Below, in pieces: positions 48,001-59,100 of a stretch of 64,000 bases of DNA. This stretch comes from Zeus faber (Eukaryota > Chordata > Actinopteri > Zeiformes > Zeidae). Numbering within the stretch: position 1 is the first letter of the stretch; each line of letters begins with the position of its first letter. The stretch lies in assembly GCA_960531495.1 (NCBI GenBank), contig OY482862.1:7536640-7600639 (forward strand), read 5' to 3'. The notes below the pieces were generated by a model. It searched no databases. It saw only the letters and a list, made by a program, of their open reading frames with translations, and was not told the origin of the DNA. The position numbers were made by a program, and so were the translations under genes.

Positions 48001-48773
48001 CGTGTGCAGATATCTCTGCTTGTTTTACCGACCAAATACAACATTTTATAATTCCAGTCCCCTTCCATTGAAAAGATAACATCGTGACTCGTTCCCATTG
48101 GCTAAACCGACAACACACCACCAACAAAGCCCGAGCCCTGAAAAAGCGTCTCTTTAGACATGGACGCATCATCAATTTTCATCAACAATTAAATCAAAGC
48201 GAGGAGCCGCAACAATCAGCCGCTCATCAAGGAGCCATCTCCTTTTGTTGTGTGCGTTGGGGGCTCCATTACCTTGAATGCATTTCAGATGGGAAGGAAA
48301 TAAAGGCGTCGACACATAGCCCGGTCAGCTTTTGGACAGACAGGAAGTCTCAGGTTGATGATCCACAGTGAATAACAGCAGGGCGGGGCAGGGGGGTTGG
48401 GGGGGGGGGGACTTAACTATTGCAGGGGGTTTATCAGGAGGGAAAATTAAGTATTATCAGCCACATGGTCCTCCGCAGTCATGATTCCTTAATGAACAGG
48501 TCTGTAGTGGAAAACGACTGATAAGGATCTTGATAAGTGGGATCGATTGAAGGGTTAGAATGGTCGTCGTGGCTCCAAAGGGCAGAGGCTCTTCGCTCTT
48601 AGTGTGAAAATAAGATAATAATAAACAGTAAACCAAAAAATTACGAAATTAACACAATATTAATGAAAAACAAGAAAAAGATGGCAACATACAATGAACC
48701 TCAAAAATAGAAATGAACTAATTTATGTAACGGAAGAAAATAATAGTCCTGTCATGGTTTTCCTTTTCATTGT
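45086..48773. other. Long unique, mostly repeat-free block
   Basis: Over 3.6 kb with almost no simple repeats and no recognised mobile element or exon. Stretches with regulatory-style motifs include 46150-46270 (CAATTAAAATAAGGGACATC), 46690-46740, 48170-48300 (ATTAAATCAAAG, CCTTTTGTTG) and 48440-48550 (TTAAGTATTATC, CTTAATGAAC). Frames of up to 194 codons have no protein-family character. A poly-G run lies at 48397-48411. Confidence 0.42.
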
Positions 48774-48777
48774 TTAA

Positions 48778-49570
48778 AGGGCACCTATTTATTATGCTTT
48801 TCCTCGTTTTTTGTCATGTTATGTTACAATGTGTTATGTTCATATTAGACGTGGGCAAAGTGTCAAATAATGAGGTAAGCAAATGACAAAGTGATCTCTG
48901 TGAACAAAATGCTCTGAACGCTCAGTTTTTTACATTACATTTAGCAGACGCTTTTATCCAAAGCGACTTACAATTGTTCAAAGACCGACGGACGCAGCCA
49001 TCAGGAGCAATTAGGGGTTAAGTGTCTTGCTCAAGGACACTACAGCATGCTAGCAGGAGGAGCCTGGGATCGAACCAGCAACCTTTGGATCACTAGACCA
49101 CCAGCTCTACCTCCTGAGCTACCATCCCCCCAGTTTTTCAAAAGTTTTTCTAGTCTCTACGCGAGCTGACGTCAGCTCGTCACAGAAATCATCGTATGGT
49201 CACAGGAGCACGGCAACGAAAGTCAGAACAAACTTTGAAATGAGGCCTCGTAGAACTAAAATGAAAGAAGATTCAGCAACTGGATTGCCTATTTCTTGCT
49301 CAAAAACAGATTTGGGTGGTCTGATAAGGTGAAATCAGTGAAAGTTTATGGACTTAATACAACAAAACCCGTAAGCGATGCTCAAACCTCATTGGCTCAA
49401 AGAACTGAGGGGCAAGTGTCCTGATTCAGGATGGTTTAGAGGCATGTTAGAATGGCTAGAATGTATAATCTGAGCGGTATCTTCAGCAAAAAACTTTAAA
49501 AACATGTTTTGGGGAACTCAGAGACCTATATTAACTTGTTGAAAAGGAGAAATAGCATAATAGGTCCCCT
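48778..49570 (+). mobile_element. TTAA-type (T2/Kolobok-like) non-autonomous DNA element, complete ends, split by a SINE
   Basis: It is flanked by TTAA (48774-48777 and 49571-49574). The ends are inverted: left AGGGCACCTATTTATTATGC, right (minus strand) AGGGGACCTATTATGCTATT. TTAAAGGRR ends with TTAA duplication are those of the T2 MITE group tied to Kolobok transposases; piggyBac also uses TTAA but its ends differ. Without the SINE the element is about 585 bp, with no transposase. It contains an 18-bp perfect palindrome CGAGCTGACGTCAGCTCG (49163-49180) with a TGACGTCA cAMP-response core. The inverted relative is at 27123-28538. Confidence 0.85.
48931..49130 (-). mobile_element. tRNA-derived SINE, full length, with target duplication
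   Basis: On the minus strand it reads GGGGGGATGGTAGCTCAGG (A box) through the B box GGTTCGATCCC, to the tail TTGGATAAAAGCGTCTGCTA-AATGTAATGTA. Identical 8-bp flanks CAGTTTTT (48923-48930 and 49131-49138) mark the insertion. It is about 95% identical to the copy at 25261-25446, so both are fairly young. It sits inside the TTAA-type element and is therefore younger than it. Confidence 0.95.
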
Positions 49571-49574
49571 TTAA

Positions 49575-50400
49575 AATAAATCTGATTTTTTTTTTTAAAC
49601 AACTTACCATAGGGGGGTGGAAGCATGTGGCGCCATCAGGTTGTCTGACACAATGAGCTCCCCAAGCTAATCATCATCAATATGTGATAATCTTCATTTC
49701 CACCTCCCGTTGAAAATATGAATGGAACATCAATTTTTGAGAAAACGCCTGGAACATTCAAGGTTTTACCGCGTCTCTCTGGCCAGGGGACAGCGAATGA
49801 ACGCACTCATCACACATTGAACTGTTTATTAGTCTTTGGCAGAGCGAACAAACCTGTCGCCAATAAAACACAGGAGAGATAATTTCTAATGATTAGGAGT
49901 ATAGCTCATCTTTTGATAAAACGTCTTTCACAGCCAGACACTATGGAAAATGAACAGCCACTCAAAATACCTTCTCAAGTCAAGTGTGCAATTTAACATG
50001 CTCATTTTACGGGTTTGGGAGCATTTATTTATTTATTTTTTTGCTTGCAAATTATTAATGATAACCCAATTTCTGGACGTAACGTGAGGCCCCTCGGCAT
50101 TATACTGTATATGCCAGAATGTTATCTTTAACACGGGTTCTTATTTTGGTTCTAAAAATACGAACACTAAGATTGGCTCTCAATTTGTTGGGGTATTTTT
50201 TTTTCCTTATGCTTCTCGCTAGCCCAAGGCGGTGATTATGTGTGTCCGAATAATTCAGGACGTGGTATTTTTGATTAATATTCGGTGTCAAAACTGTTTC
50301 CTCTTCCATTTCAGGGAGGTTTGATATGGGAACGGGATCTGCGGGGTGAGAGTCATTGTTCTCCCGGTTCCTCGGCCCACTGTGCGAGCCCGGTGCCGCG
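49575..50400. other. Unique sequence, possible regulatory block
   Basis: No gene recognised. The stretches 49660-49900 and 50040-50290 contain TTATTAATGATAACC, TGATTAATATTC and AATAATTCAG motifs. Confidence 0.4.
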
Positions 50401-50433
50401 GCCAAGTCCTCACACACACACACACACACACAC
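50401..50433. repeat. (CA)n microsatellite
   Basis: About 12 CA units. Confidence 0.92.
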
Positions 50434-50580
50434 GCCCGGCTGAAGACTTTGACAGGCTAAATAGTTGTCAAACGCATGAAATACACAATTGGGATTATGT
50501 GAAAGTTTCCACCCTTGTGTTCTAGTGGAAAGCTGTCATGATCTTATGTCATACGTACTTTCAATATGTATTTATATAAG

Positions 50581-50602
50581 TGGATGGATGGATGGATGGA
50601 TG

Positions 50603-50696
<94 letters not shown>

Positions 50697-50697
50697 C
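50581..50697. repeat. (GGAT)n then (GATA)n tetranucleotide repeat
   Basis: About five GGAT units pass directly into about 23 GATA units. It reads on the minus strand as Leu-Ser-Ile-Tyr repeats, an artefact. Confidence 0.96.
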
Positions 50698-52866
50698 AGA
50701 CACAATACACAAACACAATAAAATAATCAATAAACAATACAAATTCTAAGCAATGGATTAATATTATTATCATTAGTATAATCATTTTGATGGTGTATTC
50801 TCGTGTTTCACCAGCAGGGGCACAAGCCGGACGTAAAGGTGCCGTTGCCAAGTGACCGGGCTCCGACGCCACAACCCTCTTTCCACCCACTGGCCTTCTC
50901 ACTCTCACTCCACTCCACTCCATTCCACTCCGTTCCGCAGCCAAGCTTAAAACAGCGCACCCGCAGGGCCCCCCGAAAAACAAGTTCAACTTTTAAATTA
51001 TTCACTTTCATCAGCGCTTCCTGCCTCGCAAGTCCAAGCACCGAGGGGAACCTTTTGCTTTGGGTTCGGGTTTTTCTTCTCCCGCCTTTGCTCTTTTTTC
51101 GGAAACTCTTTTCGCATCCTCGTGTAAAACCTGCTTTGATGGGGTCCCCCGACTCAATGCAAGCTTTGTTTGCTTTGGCCGCCATTCCATCCATTCTGAC
51201 GGGTCTTTAGCGAGTCGGGGGGTGTGGGGGAGGATGGTGGGGGGCAAAACTGACCTGGTGTCCATTTAATACGCAAGAAAAGCTTTTGGCCGGAGCCGGA
51301 GACACCATGCGAGGTCATTATCGCCAAATTGGCTCCGACACCCGTCCAGCGTCCACTCCAGTGGGCGGGACTGGCACCGCACCAAAAAGATCCTGTGACA
51401 TCAAAACCCATGAATTAATACTCCAAGGATGTAAAAGAAAAACCCACAGCTATTAAAATGGTTATTAATGCCTTGAGTAGCGGTTACGTTAACAATGAAC
51501 CGCAAATTTGAAGTAGTAGTTGAAGAAAAAAAAAATGCTAAATAAATGATGAATGTATTTAGATATTTGGAAATTAAAAAAATTACATTTGATCAAAGCT
51601 AAATAATACATGAAAAATTGGCAATTCATTTGTCATTAATTTAATATTTAATACAATTAATAATAAACAAGAACAAGAACAAGAAAATAAACTAAAAATA
51701 AAAAGAAACAAAAAATATCAACCAAAAATCATTTGGCAATGAACAGTAAAATGCATAAGAAACAATCAAACAGAATCACAAAATATAATATATTAAAAAA
51801 ATATATAAAAACAAATAGAAAGAAATTGCCAAATTAACAAATAACCAAAACATACAGAACCAAAGCCAAATATATTCAAAGAATATCTAAAATATACTAT
51901 TGTGATTCTATGCACAGTTCAAATAACATAACTCATATAAATCAAATAAACAATACAAAATAGAAAATAACGCTTGATAAAAGCAACAGCCACACAAGAC
52001 ACTAAGGCAGGAAAAAAACTCCAAAAAGAAACTCATCAGCGCATAGCAGGTAATCTCATCAAAGTTTTCTCAAAAGGTTTGTTCCGCTACAGGAAATGGC
52101 ATTATCACTTATCGTCCACCTTTATTCTCCAAGGTCCAATCAAAGGGAAAAAAGGGGCGCCAATTACTGACAAAACCCCCTTTTTAAGTGTCCGATGCGA
52201 TAGCACGCACCATCCAATCCAGCCCAGCCCTGGAAGCAATCTCCCTTCAACTCTTGGAGATGTAGATACAGACCCCCACCAAGGTCACTCCTTTGTTTCA
52301 GGAATGGCGATGGTGATAACCTATTGAGGGGGCGGGGGTGTGAGAGACTCTAATTACAGCGTCTGGCTAATAGAGGACTCCTTTATCGCTGACCTCGCCG
52401 CCCCCCCTGGCCCGTGGCCTCAGAATGGCCGCCACGGCATCGGCACGCATCAGGAATACGATTGTCCTCCACCGGCCGCCATGTGTCACCTCCTCCTCAT
52501 TAGAGTGACGGCCATGTCACTCTTTCTTTTCACGGCCGAGAGGAAGGGGGCGGGGGGGGCATCGGCGGCTAGTTTGGACCGATCCGGCGATTCCCGTCTC
52601 CTTTCATCCAGCCGGAGCATTGAATGCCCTACGCACAGGTAATTATATCGTCATTATGGCCGTTATCTAATCTGGGTGTGTTTTTCGGACAGTCGCCTGA
52701 ATGGCGGGCGGGTGGTGGGCAGAGACAAAAATCTATTTCCTGTGTTTTGGCCGGTAATGAAGAGACGGAACGGTCGGGCGGCTCAAAGTGGGAAAACTTC
52801 ACGTCGGGAGAAAATCGAAACTCTGTCGCGCGCCCCCCTCGCCGCTCCTCCCGTCGTCGGCGGCGG
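50698..52866. other. Unique sequence; AT-rich middle
   Basis: The part 51500-51980 is AT-rich with many AAATAAA motifs. The parts 52040-52330 and 52600-52690 (AGGTAATTATATCGTC) look repeat-free. No gene recognised. Confidence 0.42.

Positions 52867-52909
<43 letters not shown>
52867..52909. repeat. (ATC)n microsatellite
   Basis: About 14 ATC units, preceded by GGCGGC. Confidence 0.95.
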
Positions 52910-52987
52910 GCTGAAGTCGCTTCATCAGCGTAGCCTTTGTTGCAGAGGCATATCCGTTTGATACGACCGCACAAAGAAGGCTAAGAG

Positions 52988-53697
52988 CAGTGTTTGCCAA
53001 CCTTTTTTATTCAAAGGCTTTTCACGATGAAAGCACACCACTATCCATTTAACCACTAAAAACGTCTGAAATATGGATAGCTGTGCTTCATTCATCATTA
53101 TACTACTACTACTAACACTACACTACTACTGATAGTGAGGCAAGATTCTCAAACGATTATTTCATAGCGAACAAATCTTTGAAATGACTCGGGGGGGTCA
53201 GGAGCCACAAAAGAGTGCATCTTTGACTCACAAACTGTAAATAATTGCTGAGGACTAAATTGAAGTCCAAGGCGTTTGCCGTAATTTATAGCGAGCGTGA
53301 CTAATTTACTCCTTGCATTTCACCAAAATATATCATTTTGACAGAATTAAATGATTCTTGTGAGAATTGCATTCACAACTCGGAGCCGAACCGACTCTTC
53401 TGACTCTCCCTCATTGTTCGGGAAGTCCTTCCTTCCTTCCACTCCAACGAACCAGTCGGAAAATCGAACGTCTGTTTTTACTGAGCAACGCGCCAAGAAC
53501 CGAATCTCCGAAAAAAATGTGTCGAAGCTTTCACCTCTATGACTAGTCCACGCTTTCAGAGTCAGACTTTCAGAGTCAAATTACTTGAGATCAACGAGGG
53601 CAGCCGTGCAATTTTGATCTTGCAACACGAGAGCTTATTTTTGGTTGAGTTTGAAACATTTGGTGCGGTCTCGTGGCCCGGCAGTAGAAAAACACTG
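52988..53697 (+). mobile_element. hAT-type MITE, longer member of the 38-kb family
   Basis: The left end is CAGTGTTTGCCAACC and the right end, on the minus strand, CAGTGTTTTTCTACTGCCG. It shares GACTCACAAACTGTAAATAA, ATGATTCTTGTGAGAATTGC and TGCAATTTTGATCTTGCAAC with its relatives. At 710 bp it is longer than the 38-kb copy (395 bp), with extra inner sequence rich in GAACCGACTC-type motifs. The 8-bp flanks GCTAAGAG and TCATAGAA agree at only 4 of 8 positions, so the target duplication is eroded or lost. No transposase. Confidence 0.82.
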
Positions 53698-54016
53698 TCA
53701 TAGAAGGGATTCTTCAAGGAACAAGTGGTTCGAAAGATGAAGCCGGGTGCCTCAAACGTTGCCCATGAGGCAACATTAAAGTGAAGGGCATTTTGCTACA
53801 CATAATCACTTATTTTCAGTGTCTGATATGCACATGACTTTTTATTCCCACATAAGAATAACAACCTCGCCCCTCAGGGATAAAATACCATAATATATAA
53901 TTTATGGTGAATCTCATGACAGCGATAGCAACTTTGTGATGCATTGAAATATACAGTTGTTCCATCTGTTTGCTACATATTTAGATAACAAAAAGTAACT
54001 CTATCACACGTGGATG
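53698..54016. other. Unique non-coding sequence
   Basis: Nothing recognised. Confidence 0.45.
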
Positions 54017-54018
54017 TA

Positions 54019-54877
54019 CACCAGCCAAAACATTAAAACCACAGGTGAAGTGAATAATATTGATCATCATGTTCCAATGGCACCTGTCAAGAGGTGGGAT
54101 ATATCAGGCAGCAAGCGAACAGTCAGTTCTTGAAGTTGATGTGTTGGAAGCAGGAAAAATGGACGAGCGTAAGGATCTGAGCCACTTTGACAAGGACCAA
54201 ATAGTGATGGCTAGACGACTGGGTCAGAGCACCACCGAAACAACAGGTCTTGTGGGGTGTTCCCGGTATGCAGTGCTTAGTACCAACCAAAAGTGGCTCA
54301 AGGAAGCACGACTGGTGAACCGGCAACAGGGTTCATTGATGTGTGTGGAGAGCGAGGTCCAGTCCGTCTGCCAACAGAAGAGCTACTGTAACACAGATTG
54401 CTGAAAAGGTTAATGCTGCTATGATAGAAAGGTGTCAGAACACACAGTGCATCACAGCTTGCTGCGGATGGGGCTGCGTAGCCGCTGAGCATGCTGACCC
54501 CTGTCAACTGCTGAAAGCTCCTACAATGGGCACATGAGCATCAGAACTGGACCATGGAGCAATAGAAGAAGGTGGCCTGGTCTGATGAATCACCTTTACT
54601 TCTACATCATGTGGATGGCCGGGGTTAGGGTCAGATCTGATCGAGCATCTGTGGGATGTGCTGGAACAACAAGCCTGATTCATGGGGGCCCCACCTCACA
54701 ACTTACAGGACTTGAAGGATCTGCTGCTAATGTCTTGGTGCCAGATACCACAGGACACCTTCAGAGGTCTTGTGGAGTCCATGCCATGACGGGTCAGAGC
54801 TGTTTTGGCGACACGAGGGGAAGCTACACAATATTAGTGGTTTTTATAGGTGGTTTTAATGTTGCGGCTGATCAGTG
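54019..54877 (+). mobile_element. Tc1/mariner element, internally deleted
   Basis: It is bounded by TA (54017-54018 and 54878-54879). The left end is CACCAGCCAAAACATTAAAA, which lacks four bases (TGAT) seen in the right end CACTGATCAGCCGCAACATT (minus strand). At 859 bp it lacks about 350 bp relative to the copy at 265-1471. The join lies near 54626-54632, where sequence for FLLHHVDGW is followed directly by sequence for EHLWDV. It belongs to the same family as the first copy, opposite orientation, about 53 kb away. Confidence 0.93.
54159..54844 (+). pseudogene. Tc1/mariner transposase, deleted core
   Basis: The N-terminal helix-turn-helix region reads [20 protein letters not shown] from the ATG at 54159-54161 and stays open to 54404. 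Later parts lie in other frames: a segment related to [13 protein letters not shown] follows at about 54390-54440, and the final SMPRRVRAV-like end comes just before 54844. The internal deletion removes the region that holds the second catalytic Asp (QQDNAPC in the first copy). The gene cannot make a transposase. Confidence 0.88.
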
Positions 54878-54879
54878 TA

Positions 54880-55360
54880 TATATGAAAGGTCAGGAGTTC
54901 AGGTTGACGAGAATTCATTTTTTTTAGTTTGAATGCATCAAAATGCAGAAACATGCAATATCTAGGTCGCCAGATTGTCATATCCGTTGTACCTCAAAAT
55001 CACATGTTCGGAAAGAGATTTCTGGCATTTTACCACGGAGGCATTTTTTTGTTGTCGATTTTTTGTTTTTGCTACATCATTGCAAATGACGGTGGGCAAA
55101 CATTTTGGACCAGACAAGGGGCCACAAGGGGTCAGTTTAACTCCGACAGCTCAGTATTGTATAGTACAGTACAGTATACTTGAAAATTATCTTTATTAAT
55201 TTTTACCTTCTTTGAGTTTGGCATCTGGGCTCTACCGCTCATCACTCCTGCCAAGGTGTACAGCAAACAGAGGTTTACTTAATGGGCTAGAAATATAGTG
55301 AGTGAATAGAAGAGTCGAGCCCAACATGTGGATGCAGGGGTGGTGGAGAGAGCGCAGCAA
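54880..55360. other. Unique non-coding sequence
   Basis: Nothing recognised; GTACAGTACAGTATAC short repeats lie at 55160-55180. Confidence 0.42.
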
Positions 55361-56040
55361 CTAGTGATGTAACGGAACGGAGGTGATTCGTGATCCGTAC
55401 GCATCCCCCCCCCCCACGGTCCGGCCCGCATGTGAACCGCAGATCAATTGCAAAATGTAACCATCATCGTGAAATACAGTTTTACTGCCGCTGTAACTTT
55501 TTAAAGTGATAATAATAATTAAATAAATCTCAATGCAGAGTTGCACTGAAGAGACAAGACAGAAGCGTTCTGTTTTACTCTGAAGTGCAATGATTGGTTT
55601 ACGCTACGTCACGCTATGTTGCAGCTACTTTACGACACGTCGCGAAGCAATGTTGCCGCCGGTCAAGATCTGTTAGTAAACAACATACCAACAATGTGTA
55701 CTGAGAGATGGAGACTTTCTTTAAAATCAAAAATAACTTGTTTAATTGTGAAACCATTTCCATTAAATTGAGTTTGTTATAAACGTGAGAAATTGAACGT
55801 GATACTGGAATTTAATTCAGCTACTGGGGGCAGATCTAATCCTATTTGATTCATTCACCGTGATTGAAGGAAGAAGGTCTCATGTGTGCCTCATATTGCA
55901 CTTTTATTTAAGAATTGAATATTGAATATTTTATATATTTTAAGATTTTATTTAAACATTGGACATCTTGAATGATGTTTTCATTTAAGGCCATGGGCAA
56001 AACTTCCTGCTTTAAGTCTTTTACAGAATAAAAGTAAAGT
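55361..56040. other. Possible degenerate hAT-type element
   Basis: TAGTGATGTAACGGAACGGA followed by TTCGTGATCCGTACG and a GTCCGGCCC motif resembles one end of fish hAT-type elements with CGATTC/GTACGG motifs. AT-rich sequence follows. No second end, target duplication or transposase was found. Confidence 0.35.
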
Positions 56041-57290
56041 TATATTTGTCTCGTGCTAATATATATATTAATATATATATAAACTGTATATATTCTATAT
56101 ATATAGTATATATATATATATATACATACAGTAAAGTGCAGCTAATTAATTTCCACTTCCATTGCCTTGTTTTAACCATCCAAGTAGAGTTTATTTTCAC
56201 GCAAAATGTAAAAAATGTATATTTCCATTGCCCTACATTTGAACTCATTTGAACATATTTAAAAGCATGAAGATACAACCAGCCTTTTCACTTCATGATT
56301 TCATATTTCCTCCTAAACATACAGTATATTTTCTGTAATGCTCATAATTTATCAATGTGGTTGTAACACACGTGACCATCCAGGTGGTAAGAAAATGGAA
56401 GGAGACAGCCTCCGTCCTGCCTATAAGCGCCGAACATATATTCCGCAGCGATCTAATTATATATATGTATAATAACATGAAAGGCCGGCACTAATTGTGG
56501 CGACTATCCCCGCGATGAACCGAGAGAGCCGAGTACGTTCGGGGAGCGGGCTAATTTGCGAGTAAAAATTCCATTTTATGCATGCGAACGAGCCTCTCGC
56601 CGCCGTGTTTATTAATATTTAACTTGACCGTTCTCCCGGGAAACCTCCTTGATCCGTTTCATTCAGAGCGTACGACTCTTGGCTCGGCTTCTCCATTGTA
56701 GCCGCGTCGGCTGGGGCGAGCGTGACACGTTTGAGCGAGACGCCAGGAACACTTTTGTCAAATAAAACTGCCGAAATGTTTATTAAAGCGGGCGAGAGCG
56801 TGCGCGGCGGCGTACACAGCGTTTCATCAGAGCGAACAAAACCCAGTAAGCTGTCAGAGACCAGATGTTAGAAAACCCCGCTCTCCATCTGTAAGGCTTC
56901 TTCGTTTTCTTTTTTTTGGGTTTTTTTTTTTCCCCTTCACCGTTTTATCCGTAGAGCAGATCAAAGCGGTTCCTCTCTCCCGTTCCCTCTTGTGTGTTTT
57001 TATGCAAACAACGTTGATTATTCATCCCCGCGATTGGTCTGTGGGTTTAATTAGACTGTGGTGGAACTGTAAGATGTAAGAAGAGAAATCTGCCGTATCT
57101 CGCGTCTGCTGTCCAGTTTGGATATTGCAACGCCTCTTTTAGCATCGATGGATGCAGTAGATTGGTCCAAAAGACGCTGGGTTTGCTGTTGCAGAAGATA
57201 GAGCCGTTGGTTTCATTGCAAATTTCAGTAGTTTGTTTCAGTAGTAGAAAGTAAAGAAAATGAAGAAACCTTTCACCCTCAAAAAACAAT
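56041..57290. other. TA tracts then candidate conserved sequence
   Basis: TA-rich tracts lie at 56060-56125. The stretch 56410-56880 is repeat-free with CTAATTTGCGAG, TTATGCATGCG and TTTATTAATATTTAAC motifs. 56995-57065 has TTGATTATTCATC and TTTAATTAG motifs. Both resemble developmental regulatory sequence; conservation was not tested. T runs lie at 56909-56932. Confidence 0.4.
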
Positions 57291-57720
57291 AAAATAATAA
57301 TGATAATGTAAAAAATTAAAAAATAATAAAAATATTGTTATTATTATTATTATTATTATTAGTATTATCAATAATAATACTAATAATAATAATACTAATA
57401 ATAATAATATAAAATAATCCTACTATAAATATATACCATATACATAAATAAGTAAATATATCATTTAAAAATTTATAAAAATAAAAATAAATGAATAAAT
57501 AGATAGATAAATGTAAAAAAAAAAACTACATTCAGCAACCTATCTATAAATACATAAATAATTCAACAATTAAGTAACTTAATGAATCTAAAAAACATAA
57601 TAATAAATAAAAATATATACATTTAGAAGAATGAATACATAAATAAATACAAATAATTAAACATAAATGTATCTAAAAAATAAATACATTAAATAAAATA
57701 AAATAAGCAACAATCTATTG
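57291..57720. repeat. AT-rich low-complexity block with (TTA)n
   Basis: AAATAAT and AATAAATA motifs throughout, with TTA units at 57338-57361. No gene. Confidence 0.85.
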
Positions 57721-58487
57721 CAACTCTATTTCAAATATTTGCATCATGTGACCCTCCCTGCCAGTATACTGTTTATTTCTGGTTTACTGGTTATTAACCT
57801 GAAAGGCCACAAATTGCCCATGCTGCAGCTGCAGCAATACTTTCTACTGTCTTCTACAGTGACGTTGGATTAGTGGCTTTCTCACATTCTAAATTGTTTA
57901 GAATTTTCGGGGTGTAAACCGCACTCCATCACCACCATCGCCCATTTCCACACACACACACACACACGCACACGTAGAATTTGGCTGGAAAAGCGAGCAG
58001 GCCGTGCACAATCAAGCATCGTTTGGCTCGTCGCTTTCGGAGCTGGAGAACACGTTTCTAAAATATGCCCAAAGTGTAAGCACATGCATGAGAATGTTGT
58101 TTTAGGAAGATTTTTTATTTTCTTTTTTTGGGATGAAAAGACAGGAATTTTAATTTTCACGGTCAACATTCACACTGTCGGAAGGAACACCATCGCAATT
58201 TGTTCGAGAGACTGAGGGAAGGAAAAGAAAAAGGAATGACAGCGGAGCGACAACACTGAAAACTCAATTATTGTTTTGGGGTGGAAGACAATTTATTCTT
58301 CACAAACAACACTCTCTCTCTCCACTTTGTTTGTGTATATTTTGCAAGAACGGCAAAATGTTTCCCCTCTCCACGTCTGGGAAAAAAACACGCAAAGGTA
58401 ATGTTCCATAGCAACCTGGGAAGCGGCCCCTCCGCTTCTTTATTTCACACCGCAGTGCCGTCTTTTTTAAATTTTTCATCTTTCATA
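57721..58487. other. Unique non-coding sequence
   Basis: A short CA tract lies at 57951-57972. Nothing else recognised. Confidence 0.45.
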
Positions 58488-59100
58488 CGGTGTTTCCCAA
58501 CCTTCTGGCACGGCACACTTTTTCATAAAGAAATAATCCTACGCTCCACCCCTCTTCTTTTAACCGCTGAAAAGCTCTGAAACATGTTGTGCTTGTCGTT
58601 ATGGCCTGCTCATATTTAGCGATGCGAGTCACTCAAACGATCCGTTCGTCGCAAACAACTTGTTTCAAGGACTCAGGACTTGGGAGTCGCAAAACACTGA
58701 ACCGTGGACTCACAATCTGAAAACAATCACTCAGGTCTTAATGAAAGTCCAGGGCAAGTAAAAAGACAGAATGAAACGATTCCTGTGAAGAATTCAATTT
58801 AGACTCTCGTTCATCGCTCGCCGGACGTCCTCCCTCCCTCCCCCTCCCTCACTTAACTGAACGAACGGATGGCGCGAGTCACGCGCCGCCTCCCCTTTCA
58901 CTCAGCGACTCGTCAAGAACCGAATCCCAAAAAAGGAGTCAAAACCATTCATCACGACGATCAGTCGTCACTTTGTAGAGCGAAACTTGTTCCGATGAAC
59001 GCCGGAGTTCTGGCCGGAACCGATGAGCGGTATGAGCGCAGCCTTGCAGTTTTGATCTTGCAACACAAGAGCGATTATGAAGCGAAGCTCATTTATTGAA
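58488..59100 (+). mobile_element. hAT-type MITE, 38-kb family, right end missing
   Basis: The left end is CGGTGTTTCCCAACCTTCTG. Inner sequence matches 52988-53697 (GGACTCACAATCTGAAAACA, GAAAGTCCAGGGC, ACGATTCCTGTGAAGAATTC), and TTGCAGTTTTGATCTTGCAA lies at 59044-59063. The expected GAAAAACACTG right end is not seen, so the right limit is approximate. Confidence 0.75.
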
